Numbered from the stretch's first letter, positions 29,814 to 40,564 are shown. The stretch is DNA of 64,000 nt from Stutzerimonas stutzeri KOS6 (GCF_000307775.2 NZ_KK020675.1:305547-369546), one strand, 5' to 3'. Notes: generated by a model not told the origin, from the letters alone. Made by a program: numbers and translations.

Positions 29814-32039
29814 TCATTTTTCCCGCCAGAATCGTCGCTGCGTGCGCAGTGGAAGGGCTGAGGAAAAGCTGCCGAGATCGATACGAATGGCACCATGCAG
29901 GGCGGTGTCGTAGATACCGATATGAGCTGCCCGGAGGCGCTCGATCACGGTGGGATGGGGGTGACCGAAGGCATTGTGCCGGCTGCGGGAAATCAGCACC
30001 GTGGAGGGACGCACCGCATCCAGGAAGAGCTCGGATGAAGAACTCCGACTGCCATGGTGCGCGAGCAGCAGCCACTGCGCCTGCAGCGGCTGCTGGCTTG
30101 CCAGCAATGCCTGTTCGGCTGCCTGGTCGATATCGCCGGTCAGCAACAGTCTCTCGCCATTCGCCTCGATCAGCAGAACGCAGGACAGCTGGTTGCTGTC
30201 GCGTGCAGCCGACCATTGCCAGAGACTGAAGCGCACGCCATCCCACTGCCACTGCGTACCACTTTCGCAAGGCTCTGCGACCACCCGCCCGGCATGTCGG
30301 TGAGGCTCGCCACTGACTACACGTGCCGTCGGCATCAGGCGCTGAATGGCTTCTGCGCCACCGGAATGGTCGTTGTCGGCATGACTCAACAGCAGTATGT
30401 CCAACCCGCCCACCCCCAACGTACGCAGCGACGGGAAGATTACCCGCTCCCCCGTATCGAAATCGCCATGGCGCGGGCCGGCATCATAGAGAAGCGCGTG
30501 CCGCTGGGTACGCACCAGGACGGAAAGGCCCTGCCCTACATCAAGCAGCCATACCTGCGCCCGCCCATCGGGTATCGTCTGCATCGGTGGGAACGCGAGC
30601 GGCATCAGCAGCGCCAGCCCAAGCAGGCGAAGCGGGAGGCCTGCCGGCAGCAACAGCAGCAAGACGCCCAAAGCAATCAGCATGTACGCCCAGGACGGCA
30701 GGCCTGGCGCCAGCCATGCCGGCTGCCATGACGAAATGGCGGCCAGCAGATCGAACAGCAGGGAAAGCAAGCCGCCGACAAGCCACAGCAACCGTTCACC
30801 GACGTCCCATACCGGCAAGAGCAGCGTGCCGAGCAGCGCGAAAGGCACGGTCAGGCTTACCCAGGGTACGGCGATCAGGTTGGCCAGCGGGCCGCTGGCA
30901 CTGACCGGCAACCCGAGCGCCAGCAACAGCGGCAACAGGCCGAGCGTCGCCGCCCATTGCGCGCGGACCAGGGTCTTCCACCAAACCCACCGCCCGAGGC
31001 GACCGGAAAAGACCAGCGCCAGCACCGCCACCGCACCGAACGACAGCCAGAAGCCCGGCTGCAACGTGACCAGCGGATCGATGAGCAGGACCCCGTTCAG
31101 TGCCAGCAGCAACGGCAACCAGACGCCCAGATGACGAAAACGCAAGCGCCAGAGCAGGACCACAGCCACCATGAGACAGGCACGGCGCACCGGCACGTCG
31201 AAACCGGAAACCCAGCCGTAAACCAAGGCACCGGCAAGCGCCAGCGCACACGCCCAAGGCAGCCAGGGCCACTGCCGCGGCCAGACACCGAAGCGCACGA
31301 GCAGCGCCACCAGGCCGTACAGCAAGCCGGCGAGCATGCCGATGTGCTGCCCGGAAATGACCATCAGGTGCACGGTGCCGGTGTCCTGGAGCACCTGCCA
31401 GTCATCTCGACTCAGCCCGGAGTCATCGCCTACGACCAGCGCCGCGATCGCACCTTGCCGACCAGAGGCGGAAACAGCCATCAGGCGGCTCCTCAGACGA
31501 TCGCGCCATCCCTCGGGCGTGCCAGACGTCGATAACCGCTCCCCGGCCTTGACCGTACCGGTCGCCCCGATGCGTCGAGCCAGCAACCAGGCTTCGTAAT
31601 CGAACGACTGAGGATTGACCTGCCCGCGCGGACGCTTCAGCCGTGCCGCCAGTCGCCATCGCTCTCCCGCCTGCAACAGCGGGCCGCCATACCAGGACAG
31701 TCGCAGCCTGGATGGCAGCCCGAAATGGCGCGACTCGATCTCCTCGAGCTCGAAGCGAACCACACCGTCGCGGCTTGCAGGCAAGCCAACCACTCGCCCC
31801 TCGAGCCAGAAGGTACGCCCATCCATGGCCGCCGACAGACGGTCATCAAGGGCTGCCTGGATCTGAAAACAGGCCCAGGCCAGGCCGAGCAGGAACAGAC
31901 CTGGCGCTCGCCAGCGACCGCACAAGAGCGCCAGCACGCCGAGGGTGGCGAATCCCAGCAGGCCCGATGCGGAGGGCAATACAGGCAGGAAGCGCGGCAG
32001 GACAAGACCTGCGGCGAGCGCCAGCATCCATGTGCGCAT
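29814..32039 (-). CDS. comEC: ComEC/Rec2 DNA uptake channel protein
   Basis: A 741-residue inner-membrane protein that moves single-stranded DNA into the cytoplasm in natural transformation. It has many membrane segments, a competence domain with VISGQHIGMLAGLLYGL, and a C-terminal metallo-beta-lactamase-like domain (LLSHADNDHSGG, then LLAHHGSRSSS). All domains are present and unbroken, which fits the natural transformability of the P. stutzeri group. The ATG at 32039 has GGAG nine bases upstream. It is divergent from the DUF2062 gene. Confidence 0.93.
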   Translation of the reverse strand: MRTWMLALAAGLVLPRFLPVLPSASGLLGFATLGVLALLCGRWRAPGLFLLGLAWACFQIQAALDDRLSAAMDGRTFWLEGRVVGLPASRDGVVRFELEEIESRHFGLPSRLRLSWYGGPLLQAGERWRLAARLKRPRGQVNPQSFDYEAWLLARRIGATGTVKAGERLSTSGTPEGWRDRLRSRLMAVSASGRQGAIAALVVGDDSGLSRDDWQVLQDTGTVHLMVISGQHIGMLAGLLYGLVALLVRFGVWPRQWPWLPWACALALAGALVYGWVSGFDVPVRRACLMVAVVLLWRLRFRHLGVWLPLLLALNGVLLIDPLVTLQPGFWLSFGAVAVLALVFSGRLGRWVWWKTLVRAQWAATLGLLPLLLALGLPVSASGPLANLIAVPWVSLTVPFALLGTLLLPVWDVGERLLWLVGGLLSLLFDLLAAISSWQPAWLAPGLPSWAYMLIALGVLLLLLPAGLPLRLLGLALLMPLAFPPMQTIPDGRAQVWLLDVGQGLSVLVRTQRHALLYDAGPRHGDFDTGERVIFPSLRTLGVGGLDILLLSHADNDHSGGAEAIQRLMPTARVVSGEPHRHAGRVVAEPCESGTQWQWDGVRFSLWQWSAARDSNQLSCVLLIEANGERLLLTGDIDQAAEQALLASQQPLQAQWLLLAHHGSRSSSSELFLDAVRPSTVLISRSRHNAFGHPHPTVIERLRAAHIGIYDTALHGAIRIDLGSFSSALPLRTQRRFWREK

Positions 32040-32187
32040 GCTTTTCGACTCCAGGAATCCGTTCCGGAACCGCTTTTCGCGGATGGCCAATTTGTCGCAG
32101 GCTCAGACGTAATGTGACAAAACTACTGTCTGCGCCGCGATGCGATTCAAGGCATAATCGCGCAGCTGAGCCTGCCAGAGAACCTTC

Positions 32188-32703
32188 ATGCCGCGTCGCT
32201 TTTTCAAACGCTACATGCCGCACCCCGATCGCATCAAGACTAACAAGTCGCTGCGTTTTCTAGGGGCGCTGATTCACGATCCCAATCTCTGGCATCTCAA
32301 CCGCCACTCGGTATCCCGAGCCATGGCGATCGGCCTGTTCTGGGCGATGATTCCAATGCCCTTGCAGATGCTGGCGGCGGCGATATGCGCACTGCCTTCC
32401 AGGGCGAACCTGCCGATCGCGGTGGGGCTGGTCTGGCTGACCAATCCGCTGACCATGCCACCGGTCTTCTACTGCAACTACAAGCTCGGAACCTGGCTGC
32501 TGGATACCCCGGCGTCCGACATGCCTGCCGAACTGAGCCTGGCCTGGGTTCGCCATATGCTGGAGCACAACTGGCAGCCACTGTATCTGGGGTCGCTGGT
32601 CACCGCGATCGTGTTCGCGATCCTCGGCTACGTGCTCACGCAAGCCTACTGGCGCTGGTGGGTCGGCCGCAGCTGGCGCAGGCGCCAGAGCGGCCGTCGC
32701 TAG
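32188..32703 (+). CDS. DUF2062 membrane protein
   Basis: 171 residues with hydrophobic segments around SRAMAIGLFWAMIPMPLQML, VGLVWLTNPLTMPPVFY and LGSLVTAIVFAILGYVLTQ. The first two are the DUF2062 signature. The C-terminus is strongly basic. Function is unknown. It is divergent from comEC and convergent with lolE, as in P. aeruginosa. Confidence 0.88.
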   Translation: MPRRFFKRYMPHPDRIKTNKSLRFLGALIHDPNLWHLNRHSVSRAMAIGLFWAMIPMPLQMLAAAICALPSRANLPIAVGLVWLTNPLTMPPVFYCNYKLGTWLLDTPASDMPAELSLAWVRHMLEHNWQPLYLGSLVTAIVFAILGYVLTQAYWRWWVGRSWRRRQSGRR

Positions 32704-32704
32704 C

Positions 32705-33952
32705 TCACTCGTAGCGCAAGGCTTCAGCCGGCTGGGTCTGGGCGGCACGCCATGCCGGATACAGCGTAGCCAGAAAGCTCAACGTCAGTGCCGCGGCGGA
32801 CACCAGTACGACGTCGTCCAGCCGCAACTCGGACGGCAGGGTACTGATGAAATAGACGTCCGAGCTGAAGATGTGCTGCCCGGATACCTTTTCCAGCCAG
32901 CTCACCAGCGCACTCACGTTCAACGCCCCGAGCACACCCAGGACCACGCCGATCACGGTGCCACTGAAACCGATAATGCTGCCCTGCACCATGAAGACCG
33001 CCATGATCTGCCGGGGCGTAGCACCGAGCGTGCGCAGAATGGCAATGTCGGCTCGCTTGTCAGCAACCACCATGATCAGCGTCGCGATGATGTTGAACGC
33101 AGCGACCGCCACGATGAGCATCAGCAGCAGTCCGATCATGGTCTTTTCCATCTTCATCGCACTGAACAGGCTGCCCTGGGTGTACGACCAGTCCTCCACG
33201 CGGTAGCCCTCGCCCAGCAGATCGCCCAGTTGCGCAGCCACTTCCGGCGCGCGGTACAGATCGCTCAGCTTGAGCCGCACGCCCTGCACCTGCTGCGCTG
33301 TCCAGCGATGAATCTGCGCGGCATCGGCGCGATGAATCATCCCCAGGCTGCCGTCCAGGTCGGCACCGACCTTGAATACGCCAACCACGTTCAGCCGCTG
33401 CATGCGGGGCGTAACGCCACCAGGCGTCGAGCTGACCTCGGGTACGATCAGGGTCAGCTTGTCGCCCAGCTTCAGGCCGAACCGGCGGGCCGTCATCACG
33501 CCGATGATGACGCCGAACTCGCCGGGCCTCAGGGCATCCAGGCTGCCAGCGAGCAGACGCTCGCCGACAATGGACACATCCGCTTCTGCCTGCGGGTCGA
33601 TGCCGCTGATCTGGATCGGTTGCATGCTGCCCTTGAACGACAGCATGCCTTCGAGCTGGGTGACCGGAGCCATGCCGACGATCTGCGGATGCCCGGACAA
33701 GCGCTTCGCAACGGCCTGCCAGTCGTCCAGCGGCTGGTCGCCGATGATGGTGGCGTGCGACACCATGCCGAGAATTCGCGCGCTCATTTCGCGCTGAAAC
33801 CCGTTCATCACCGACAGGACCATGATCATCGCCAGCACCCCTAGCGCCAGCCCGATCAACGAGGTCAGGGAAATGAACGAGATGAAATGGTTACGCCGCT
33901 TGGCGCGCGTGTAGCGGCTACCGATGAAGACACTCAGAGGCCGGAACATCAT
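32705..33952 (-). CDS. lolE: Lipoprotein-releasing ABC transporter permease LolE
   Basis: A 415-residue permease with an N-terminal membrane helix, a large periplasmic domain and three C-terminal helices. The [20 protein letters not shown] and [19 protein letters not shown] stretches are shared with LolC. Together with LolC and LolD it extracts outer-membrane lipoproteins from the inner membrane for LolA. The LolC/LolE naming of the two paralogues follows their order and is not certain. Its start overlaps the lolD stop by four bases. Confidence 0.88.
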   Translation of the reverse strand: MMFRPLSVFIGSRYTRAKRRNHFISFISLTSLIGLALGVLAMIMVLSVMNGFQREMSARILGMVSHATIIGDQPLDDWQAVAKRLSGHPQIVGMAPVTQLEGMLSFKGSMQPIQISGIDPQAEADVSIVGERLLAGSLDALRPGEFGVIIGVMTARRFGLKLGDKLTLIVPEVSSTPGGVTPRMQRLNVVGVFKVGADLDGSLGMIHRADAAQIHRWTAQQVQGVRLKLSDLYRAPEVAAQLGDLLGEGYRVEDWSYTQGSLFSAMKMEKTMIGLLLMLIVAVAAFNIIATLIMVVADKRADIAILRTLGATPRQIMAVFMVQGSIIGFSGTVIGVVLGVLGALNVSALVSWLEKVSGQHIFSSDVYFISTLPSELRLDDVVLVSAAALTLSFLATLYPAWRAAQTQPAEALRYE

Positions 33953-34662
33953 TCGACCACCAGATGCCCGTCTTCCAGCCGCAGGACCTGATCCATCTGC
34001 GCGGCCAGCTGGCGGTCATGGGTAACCGCCAGGAAGGCGGTCTGCAGCGAGTTGCTGAGTTCCAGCATCAGATCCTGAATACCCTGCGCGGTATGGTGAT
34101 CGAGGTTGCCCGTGGGCTCATCGAGCAATACCAGAGCCGGTTCGTTCACCAGCGCGCGAGCGATGGCCACCCGCTGACGCTCGCCACCCGACAATTCCGC
34201 CGGCTTGTGCTCGAGACGATGCCCCAGCCCGACCCGCTCCAGCAAGGCGGCAGCCTTCCGGCGAGCTTCCGGGATAGGCGTGCGGCCAATCAGCAGCGGC
34301 ATGCAGACATTCTCCAGAGCAGTGAACTCAGCGAGCAGGTGATGGAACTGATAGACGAAGCCCAACGCCCGGTTGCGCAACAGCCCACGATCCTTCTCGT
34401 TGAGCGCCGACAGCTCTTCGCCGGCAAGCCAGACGCTACCTTCGCTCGGCGTGTCCAGGCCACCGAGCAGATTCAGCAATGTACTCTTGCCGGAACCTGA
34501 ACTGCCGACGATGGCGACACGCTGCCCCGGAAAAAGCTCCAGCTGCAGCCCGGCCAGTACTTCGACCGACTCCGGCCCCTGCTCGTAACGCTTGCCCAGA
34601 TTGCGGCAGCTCAGCACTGCCGGCTTTTGCGAAGACTGCTCGTTCATAACCCGCTCACTCAT
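33949..34662 (-). CDS. lolD: Lipoprotein-releasing ABC transporter ATPase LolD
   Basis: Cytoplasmic ATPase of the LolCDE complex. Walker A is [12 protein letters not shown], the signature [15 protein letters not shown], Walker [13 protein letters not shown]. The start at 34662 overlaps the lolC stop by eight bases; an ATG at 34647 is also possible and would make the protein five residues shorter. It lies between its two permease genes in the order lolC-lolD-lolE. Confidence 0.94.
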   Translation of the reverse strand: MSERVMNEQSSQKPAVLSCRNLGKRYEQGPESVEVLAGLQLELFPGQRVAIVGSSGSGKSTLLNLLGGLDTPSEGSVWLAGEELSALNEKDRGLLRNRALGFVYQFHHLLAEFTALENVCMPLLIGRTPIPEARRKAAALLERVGLGHRLEHKPAELSGGERQRVAIARALVNEPALVLLDEPTGNLDHHTAQGIQDLMLELSNSLQTAFLAVTHDRQLAAQMDQVLRLEDGHLVVE

Positions 34663-35902
34663 AACGTAGCGCCTCAGCCGGCTGGGTGCGCGCGGCACGC
34701 CAGGCCGGATACAGGGTCGCAAGAAAACTCAGGACCAGCGTAGCAACGCAGACCTGGATCACATCGGCGGCCATCAGCCGAGACGGCAGGTAGTCGATGA
34801 AGTACACGTCGGCGCTCAAGAACTTGTGGCCGATCAGGCGCTCCAGAGCGGCGATCCAGCCACTGACGTTGACGGCTGCGAACATGCCGAGCAGCGCGCC
34901 GACCAGCGTGCCGACGACACCGATCACAGTGCCCTGCACCATGAATACCGCCATGATCTGCCCAGGCGTAGCACCCAGGGTACGCAGGATGGCGATATCG
35001 CCACGCTTGTCGGTCACGACCATGACCAGCGTCGAAATGATATTGAAGGCCGCGACCGCGACGATCAGTAGCAGAAGCAGACCGATCATGGCCTTCTCCA
35101 TGCGAATCGCCTGGTAAAGATTGCCGTGGGTGCGCGTCCAGTCGCGCGAGTAGAAGTCGTCGCCGAGCTGGCCGGCCAGCTCCCAGGCGATGCGTGGCGC
35201 CTGGAAAAGATCGTCGAAGCGCAGCCGCAAGCCTTGTACCTGACCCGCCTGCCAACGCTGCAGGCGCGCCATGTCGGCGATGTTGGCCAGCGCGACGTAA
35301 CCGTCGATCTCGCCGGCCCCGACATGGAAGATGCCGGTGACGGTGAAGCGCTTCATGCGCGGAAACATGCCGGCCGGCGTCACGGTGACTTCGGGCGCCA
35401 CGAAGGTGATCTTGTCGCCCACGCTTACGCCGAGCTTGGCGGCGGCCTTGTCGCCGATGACGATGCCGAATTCGCCTGGCTGCAGATCGTCCAGCGAACC
35501 TTCGCGAAAGAACTGATCGATGATCGAAACCTTGCGCTCGGCCTGCGGGTCCACCGCGTTGACCAGGATCTTGGTCACCTTCCCTTGATAGGTCAGCAGG
35601 CCCTGGCTCTGAATGAAAGGTGCCGTAGCGGCGACCTGGGAGTGGCCTTCGAGCCGCCTGCCCAGAGCCTGCCAATCGCTGATCGGCGTAGGACTTTCGA
35701 TGGTCGCGTGCGGCACCATCCCCAACACGCGGGTACGCATCTCGTAATCGAAACCGTTCATCACCGAGAGCACGACGATCATCACCAGCACGCCAAGGGC
35801 GAGCCCGATCATGGAAGTCAGGGAAATGAAGGAGACGAAAAGGCTACGACGTCTGGCGCGGGTGTAGCGCGCCCCGATGAACACGGACAGCGGTCTGAAC
35901 AT
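34655..35902 (-). CDS. lolC: Lipoprotein-releasing ABC transporter permease LolC
   Basis: A 415-residue paralogue of the lolE product with the same layout: [20 protein letters not shown], one helix, a periplasmic domain, then three helices including [20 protein letters not shown]. The ATG at 35902 aligns exactly with the paralogue; the frame continues 88 codons upstream into the opposite PilZ-type gene and is rejected there. It is the first gene of the lol operon. Confidence 0.9.
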   Translation of the reverse strand: MFRPLSVFIGARYTRARRRSLFVSFISLTSMIGLALGVLVMIVVLSVMNGFDYEMRTRVLGMVPHATIESPTPISDWQALGRRLEGHSQVAATAPFIQSQGLLTYQGKVTKILVNAVDPQAERKVSIIDQFFREGSLDDLQPGEFGIVIGDKAAAKLGVSVGDKITFVAPEVTVTPAGMFPRMKRFTVTGIFHVGAGEIDGYVALANIADMARLQRWQAGQVQGLRLRFDDLFQAPRIAWELAGQLGDDFYSRDWTRTHGNLYQAIRMEKAMIGLLLLLIVAVAAFNIISTLVMVVTDKRGDIAILRTLGATPGQIMAVFMVQGTVIGVVGTLVGALLGMFAAVNVSGWIAALERLIGHKFLSADVYFIDYLPSRLMAADVIQVCVATLVLSFLATLYPAWRAARTQPAEALRYE

Positions 35903-35941
35903 AAATCCACGGGTTCGCTGGCGGGGGAAAACAACATGCAG

Positions 35942-35969
35942 CTGACGCGACCGCGGGGCCTGATACACT
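35942..35969 (+). promoter_or_regulatory. Candidate promoter of the PilZ-type gene
   Basis: CTGACG (35942-35947) and TACACT (35964-35969) lie 16 bases apart, placing the RNA start about 23 bases before the ATG at 35999. It is in the divergent gap between lolC and the PilZ-type gene; sequence match is moderate. Confidence 0.4.
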
Positions 35970-35998
35970 CTGGCCATTACTGCTACCCGGGTATCGCC

Positions 35999-36571
35999 AT
36001 GCCGACACAAGACACTGAAGAACGCCGCGAATACTACCGTATCGAGGATCGTGTGGCACTGGAAATCATCCCGGCAAGCCAGGACCAGGCTTCGGCTGGC
36101 GAGCCGCTGCCGCCGCTGTTCAACCTGCTCAACGAGCTGCATCAGCTCGATTTCGAAGCGCAGCATCTGTTACGGCAGATTGCCGAAAGCAACCGGACCC
36201 TGGCCAACTACCTGAAGGTGCAGAACAAGCGAATAGAACTGCTGGGCCAGGCATTGGCGCAGGATCTGCTGAAGGATCAGGGCGCACCGCTGCCGGTGGT
36301 GTTGTCCGAAGGCGGTATCAGCTTTGCCAGCGAACAGCCGCAGACCAAAGGGGCCGTTCTCAGGCTGAAGCTGATTCTGTTGCCGCAAGGGCTCGGCCTG
36401 CTGCTCGCAGCACGGGTCATTTATTGCACGCTGATGGAGGATGGGCGCTACGACACCGGTACCGAGTTCGAAGCGTTGACTGATGCACAGCGACAGCTAC
36501 TGGCACGTCATATCCTGCAGAAACAGGCGCTGGAGCGACGCCAGGCCCTGGAACACCTGCAAGGAGACTGA
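35999..36571 (+). CDS. PilZ domain-containing protein
   Basis: 190 residues. The N-terminal ERREYYRIEDRVALEI and the later LSEGGISF fit a PilZ domain split by a helical insert (about residues 40-85). In PilZ proteins the RxxxR and D/NxSxxG motifs bind cyclic-di-GMP; here RREYYR and LSEGGIS are partial matches, so binding is possible but not assured. It corresponds by position to the protein I recall as PA2989. It is followed after three bases by a small exported protein gene. Confidence 0.8.
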   Translation: MPTQDTEERREYYRIEDRVALEIIPASQDQASAGEPLPPLFNLLNELHQLDFEAQHLLRQIAESNRTLANYLKVQNKRIELLGQALAQDLLKDQGAPLPVVLSEGGISFASEQPQTKGAVLRLKLILLPQGLGLLLAARVIYCTLMEDGRYDTGTEFEALTDAQRQLLARHILQKQALERRQALEHLQGD

Positions 36572-36574
36572 CCG

Positions 36575-36883
36575 ATGCGCAACCTGGCATCCGTGCTGTT
36601 GCTGATGACATTCAGCTCGCCCCTGTTCGCCGAGGACATTCTCACCCCAGTCGGCCGACAAGGCCTTGCGGAGATGGCAATGCCTGCCCCTGGCGACTCC
36701 CGGAGCCGGGTTCTGGATCGCTTCGGTCTGGCCGACGAGGAGCGCCCCGCCGTTGGCCAACCGCCGATCACCCGCTGGGACTACCGGGAGTTTTCCGTGT
36801 ACTTCGAGAGCGGCCGGGTCATCGACAGCGTACGCCATCACCAACGTACCCAATCATCGCCGAAGGAAGACTTGCAACCGTGA
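36575..36883 (+). CDS. Small exported protein of unknown function, 102 aa
   Basis: A cleavable signal peptide (MRNLASVLLLMTFSSPLFA) is followed by about 83 periplasmic residues containing RVLDRFGLADEERPAVGQPP and WDYREFSVYFESGRVIDSVR. The latter half resembles small Pseudomonas proteins in which a glycine-arginine rich loop precedes a beta hairpin; no enzymatic residues are evident. GGAG lies 8 bases before the start. Its stop overlaps the GTG start of the glycerophosphodiesterase gene by four bases, suggesting a joint function. Confidence 0.8.
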   Translation: MRNLASVLLLMTFSSPLFAEDILTPVGRQGLAEMAMPAPGDSRSRVLDRFGLADEERPAVGQPPITRWDYREFSVYFESGRVIDSVRHHQRTQSSPKEDLQP

Positions 36884-37605
36884 CCCTCATCTACGGCCAT
36901 CGTGGCGCCAAGGGCGAAGCGCCCGAAAACACCCTGGCAAGCTTCGAACAATGCCTGCAGCATGGCGTGCGCCGCTGCGAGCTGGACCTGCACCTTTCCC
37001 GCGATGGCGAGCTGATGGTCATCCACGACCCGACACTCAAGCGCACCACCGGTCGCCGGGGCAAGGTCGCCCAGCACGATGCCGAGGATTTGGTCGGCTA
37101 CGATGCCCGGCTGGGTGGTCCCGGATGGAAGGAGCCCTGCCCTATTCCACGCCTTAGTGAGCTGTTCGAGAAATGCGATTTCGAGCATTGGCAGCTCGAG
37201 GTGAAAAGTGCCTCCCGCGTTCGCGCCGCACGCACGGTCATGGCAATCCGGGAACTGGCTGAGCGCCATGATCTGATCGAGCGCATCACCGTGACGTCCA
37301 GCTCACGGGAAGTGCTGCGCGCATTGAATCGGCTGGCGCCGCAAATCTCGCGGGGCCTGGTTGCCGAATACAACTGGCTCGACCCGCTCAAGGTTGCCCG
37401 CCAGTATGGCTGCGACCTGCTGGCCTTGAAATGGACGCTGTGCACGCCAGAGCGCCTGGAAAAAGCCCGCAAGCAGGGCTTGCATGTGTCGGTGTGGACG
37501 GTAAACGAGCCCGCCCTGATGCACAGGCTGGCCGACTTCGGAGTGGACAGCCTGATCACCGACTATCCGGGCCTGGCAGTCACCACGCTAGCGCGCAGCC
37601 GATAA
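36880..37605 (+). CDS. Glycerophosphodiester phosphodiesterase family protein
   Basis: A 241-residue TIM-barrel enzyme. IYGHRGAKGEAPENTLASF at residues 3-21 gives the catalytic His and Arg, ELDLHLSRDGELMVIHDPTL the metal ligands and second His, and the last residues VDSLITDYPGL are typical. It lacks a signal peptide, so it is cytoplasmic (UgpQ-like), releasing glycerol-3-phosphate from deacylated phospholipids. The GTG start overlaps the preceding stop. Confidence 0.92.
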   Translation: MTLIYGHRGAKGEAPENTLASFEQCLQHGVRRCELDLHLSRDGELMVIHDPTLKRTTGRRGKVAQHDAEDLVGYDARLGGPGWKEPCPIPRLSELFEKCDFEHWQLEVKSASRVRAARTVMAIRELAERHDLIERITVTSSSREVLRALNRLAPQISRGLVAEYNWLDPLKVARQYGCDLLALKWTLCTPERLEKARKQGLHVSVWTVNEPALMHRLADFGVDSLITDYPGLAVTTLARSR

Positions 37606-37617
37606 AGCCAAAGCGAC

Positions 37618-37641
37618 GTCCCGGCAACAAGTTGCCGGGAC
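37618..37641. terminator. Stem-loop between convergent genes
   Basis: An 11-base perfect inverted repeat (GTCCCGGCAAC and complement) with a two-base centre lies 12 bases after the phosphodiesterase stop and before the 3' end of sth on the other strand. There is no T-run, so it may be a Rho-assisted or bidirectional 3' end. Confidence 0.5.
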
Positions 37642-37736
37642 AGTCTCACCTGATCAGAAGCTCTCCCGGTTCGGCCAGTGCCAGTCCCGGGAGTCGTCAC
37701 CCACTCCAGCCGGCTCAGGCCACCGGCCGGAGTTGC

Positions 37737-39131
37737 TCAAAAAAGCCGGTTGAGCCCATCGAACGCCGCGACCCGGTACGCTTCGGCCATGGTCGGGTAG
37801 TTGAAGGTGGTGTTGACGAAGTACTTGATACTGTTCGCCTCGCCCTTCTGGTTCATGATCGCCTGACCAATGTGGACGATCTCCGAGGCCTGGTAGCCGA
37901 AGCAATGCACACCCAGCACTTCCAGCGTTTCACGATGGAAGAGAATCTTCAGCATGCCGACCGGCTCGAAGGAAATCTGCGCCCGCGCCATGCTCTTGAA
38001 GAATGCCTTGCCGACTTCGTAGGGAATCTTCGCCTGGGTCAGTTCCCGCTCGTTCTTGCCGATGGAACTGATTTCCGGAATGGTGTAGATGCCGGTCGGC
38101 ACGTCATCGACGAATCGCCAGGTATCGTTTTCAACGATGCTGCCTGCTGCAGAGCGGCCCTGGTCGTAGGCGGCACTGGCCAGCGATGGCCAGCCGATCA
38201 CGTCACCCGCGGCATAGATGTTGCCAACTTCGGTGCGATAGTGCTCGTCGACCTGAACCTGGCCACGACTGTTGGCCTTCAGCCCGATATTCTCCAGGCC
38301 GAGTTTGTCGGTGTTGCCAGTGCGTCCGTTGCTCCAGAGGAACGCATCCGCCTTGATCTTCTTGCCTGACTTGAGGTGCAGGATCACCCCGTTTTCCAGC
38401 CCCTCGACCCGCTCGTACTCTTCGTTGTGGCGAATCAGCACGTTGTTGTTGCGCAGGTGATAGCTGAGCGCATCGGAGATCTCGTCGTCGAGGAAACTGA
38501 GCAGTTGTTCGCGGTTATCGATCAGGTCGACCAGCACGCCCAAGCCACTGAAGATCGACGCGTACTCGCAGCCGATCACGCCGGCTCCGTAGATGATCAT
38601 GCGGCGCGGTGTGTGGCTCAGTGTGAGGATGGTGTCGCTGTCGTAGATACGCGGGTGGCTGAAGTCGATGTCAGCCGGCCGGTAGGGACGCGAGCCGGTG
38701 GCGATGACGAACTGACTTGCAACGAGTTTCTCCACCATGCCATTGAGGCAAACCACTTCGACGCTCTGTTCATCCGAGAAGCTGGCGGTACCGAAGAAGG
38801 TGTCGATACGGTTGCGGGCGTAATAGCCGGTGCGCGACGTCACCTGTTTGCTGATGACCTTTCCGGCACTCTTGAGCACGTCAGGAAAGGAAAACCAGCG
38901 CGGCTCGCCAATCTGCCGGAACAACGGATTGGTGTTGTACTGCATGATCTGCCGCACCGAATGGCGCAGAGCCTTGGACGGAATGGTCCCCAGATGCGTG
39001 CAGTTCCCTCCTACGAGCGGGCGATTGTCAACCACGGCGACCTTGCGTCCCGCCTTCACGGCGTTCATGGCCGCGCCCTCCCCGGCCGGACCGGAACCCA
39101 GTACAACCAAATCGTAGTTATAGACCGCCAT
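37737..39131 (-). CDS. sthA: Soluble pyridine nucleotide transhydrogenase
   Basis: Flavoprotein of 464 residues transferring hydride between NADPH and NAD+. FAD-binding LGSGPAGEG is at residues 10-18, the [15 protein letters not shown] segment lacks the redox-active second cysteine (a family trait separating it from lipoamide dehydrogenases), and [13 protein letters not shown] binds the nicotinamide nucleotide. The start at 39131 fits family length. It is a single gene downstream of the nqr operon. Confidence 0.95.
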   Translation of the reverse strand: MAVYNYDLVVLGSGPAGEGAAMNAVKAGRKVAVVDNRPLVGGNCTHLGTIPSKALRHSVRQIMQYNTNPLFRQIGEPRWFSFPDVLKSAGKVISKQVTSRTGYYARNRIDTFFGTASFSDEQSVEVVCLNGMVEKLVASQFVIATGSRPYRPADIDFSHPRIYDSDTILTLSHTPRRMIIYGAGVIGCEYASIFSGLGVLVDLIDNREQLLSFLDDEISDALSYHLRNNNVLIRHNEEYERVEGLENGVILHLKSGKKIKADAFLWSNGRTGNTDKLGLENIGLKANSRGQVQVDEHYRTEVGNIYAAGDVIGWPSLASAAYDQGRSAAGSIVENDTWRFVDDVPTGIYTIPEISSIGKNERELTQAKIPYEVGKAFFKSMARAQISFEPVGMLKILFHRETLEVLGVHCFGYQASEIVHIGQAIMNQKGEANSIKYFVNTTFNYPTMAEAYRVAAFDGLNRLF

Positions 39132-39286
39132 ATACACTCCTGAAAACGCAGCGGGATACGCCGCTGCAATCAACGAATTCGCCAGGGCTCAAGAAGGAAT
39201 CAAGCGCATGCAGCGCAAGCGCCGGGTAACGCAGCAGCCCGGCACAGTGACCTTCACACAAACATCTGAGGGCGCATCAACCCGGA

Positions 39287-39514
39287 TCAACGCTTGCTGG
39301 CGTCATAGGCGAGGTCGGCACCCGCCGCGCTCTTCGCCTCATTAATCTCTTCGCATTTCTCGCGACTGCCGCCGCAGATGGAGCATTCCTTCTCGATGCC
39401 CAGATTGGCGATGCCACCGCAGGATCCGGCGATGGGCTTGCGTCCCATGATCACTCCGATAGCCATGCCGAATACGACCAGCAGCATCACCAGAAAAACC
39501 AGAAACCAGGTCAT
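39287..39514 (-). CDS. nqrM: Na+-NQR maturation factor NqrM
   Basis: 75 residues: one membrane helix (about residues 3-24) followed by a cysteine-rich tail CGGIANLGIEKECSICGG. NqrM supplies iron to the cysteine-ligated Fe centre of NqrD/NqrE. It overlaps apbE by four bases and ends the nqrABCDEF-apbE-nqrM operon. Confidence 0.93.
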   Translation of the reverse strand: MTWFLVFLVMLLVVFGMAIGVIMGRKPIAGSCGGIANLGIEKECSICGGSREKCEEINEAKSAAGADLAYDASKR

Positions 39515-40563
39515 TGCTCTACTCCTTCACCGAATAGCTCATCAAAGGCCTTGGTGCTTGCCGTTACGAACTCCTGCCCTTCCCGAACAACGAAGAAGGC
39601 AGCAATTGCATTTCGCTCCGCCAGTGCCAGGCCACGCTCGGGACCGAGCACCATGAGCGCGGTAGACAACCCATCAGCACGCAGGGTCGATTCATCGATC
39701 ACCGTGACCGCTGCAAGATGATGCTCGATCGGCCTGCCGGTCTGCGGATCGAGCGTGTGCGAATAACGTCTGCCGTCACGCTCGAAATAGTTGCGATAGT
39801 CGCCCGAAGTGGAAACGCCGAGCCCATCGAGCTCGACGATCTTCTGTGCTACACGCTCATCGTCCCTGGGTGCCTCGATGGCAATGCGCCAGGGTGAGCC
39901 ATCGGGCTTGCGCCCTTCGGCCTTCAGCTCGCCGGTGATTTCCACCAGATAGCTCCGTACACCAAGCGCCTCCAGCCGCGCGGTCACGCGCTCGACGGCG
40001 TAGCCTGCGGCAATGCTGTTGAAGTCCAGTTGGACGGCCACTGACTTGCAAAGCCGGTCACCCTCGATGCGCAGGTGACGATGCCCGGTCAGCGCACGCG
40101 CCGCCTCGACCTCCGCCGCCGATGGAACGCGCTCGCTCCGACCTTGCGGGCCGAAGCCCCAGATATTCAGCAAAGGCTCGAGTGTAAGGTCGAAAGCGCC
40201 GTCGCTGTCCGCGGATAGCTGTTCACCGGCTGCGACCAATTCACGCATCGCGTCCGGCACATTTGCACAACTGCCGCCCGGCAAGGCATTGAAGCGCTCG
40301 ACATCCGAGTCGCTGCGGTAGGTGGAAAGCTGCTTGTCGATCTCGCCCAGGATCGCTTCGACCTCGTCCTGAAGAGCCTCTTTCGCAACGACATCACCGC
40401 TACGTACGTACTTGACCGTATAGGTACTGCCCATGGTCGGGCCGCCGAAGGCTTCGACCTTGTCCTGAAAAAAACAGCCCGTCAGGGCTGCCGCCAGGGC
40501 GACAGCGATGACGGGCTTCAGGGACACGACAGCGGTTAGAGGCTGCAGTGACGCTTGGATCAT
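39511..40563 (-). CDS. apbE: FAD:protein FMN transferase
   Basis: 350-residue lipoprotein with a signal peptide ending in LTGC (lipobox). It contains GPTMGSTYTVKY and, further on, SGDYRNYFERDGRRYSHTLD and TVIDESTLRADGLSTALMVLG, the flavin and metal sites of ApbE. It attaches FMN to threonine residues of NqrB and NqrC encoded just upstream. It starts one base after the nqrF stop. Confidence 0.95.
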   Translation of the reverse strand: MIQASLQPLTAVVSLKPVIAVALAAALTGCFFQDKVEAFGGPTMGSTYTVKYVRSGDVVAKEALQDEVEAILGEIDKQLSTYRSDSDVERFNALPGGSCANVPDAMRELVAAGEQLSADSDGAFDLTLEPLLNIWGFGPQGRSERVPSAAEVEAARALTGHRHLRIEGDRLCKSVAVQLDFNSIAAGYAVERVTARLEALGVRSYLVEITGELKAEGRKPDGSPWRIAIEAPRDDERVAQKIVELDGLGVSTSGDYRNYFERDGRRYSHTLDPQTGRPIEHHLAAVTVIDESTLRADGLSTALMVLGPERGLALAERNAIAAFFVVREGQEFVTASTKAFDELFGEGVEQ

Positions 40564-40564
40564 G

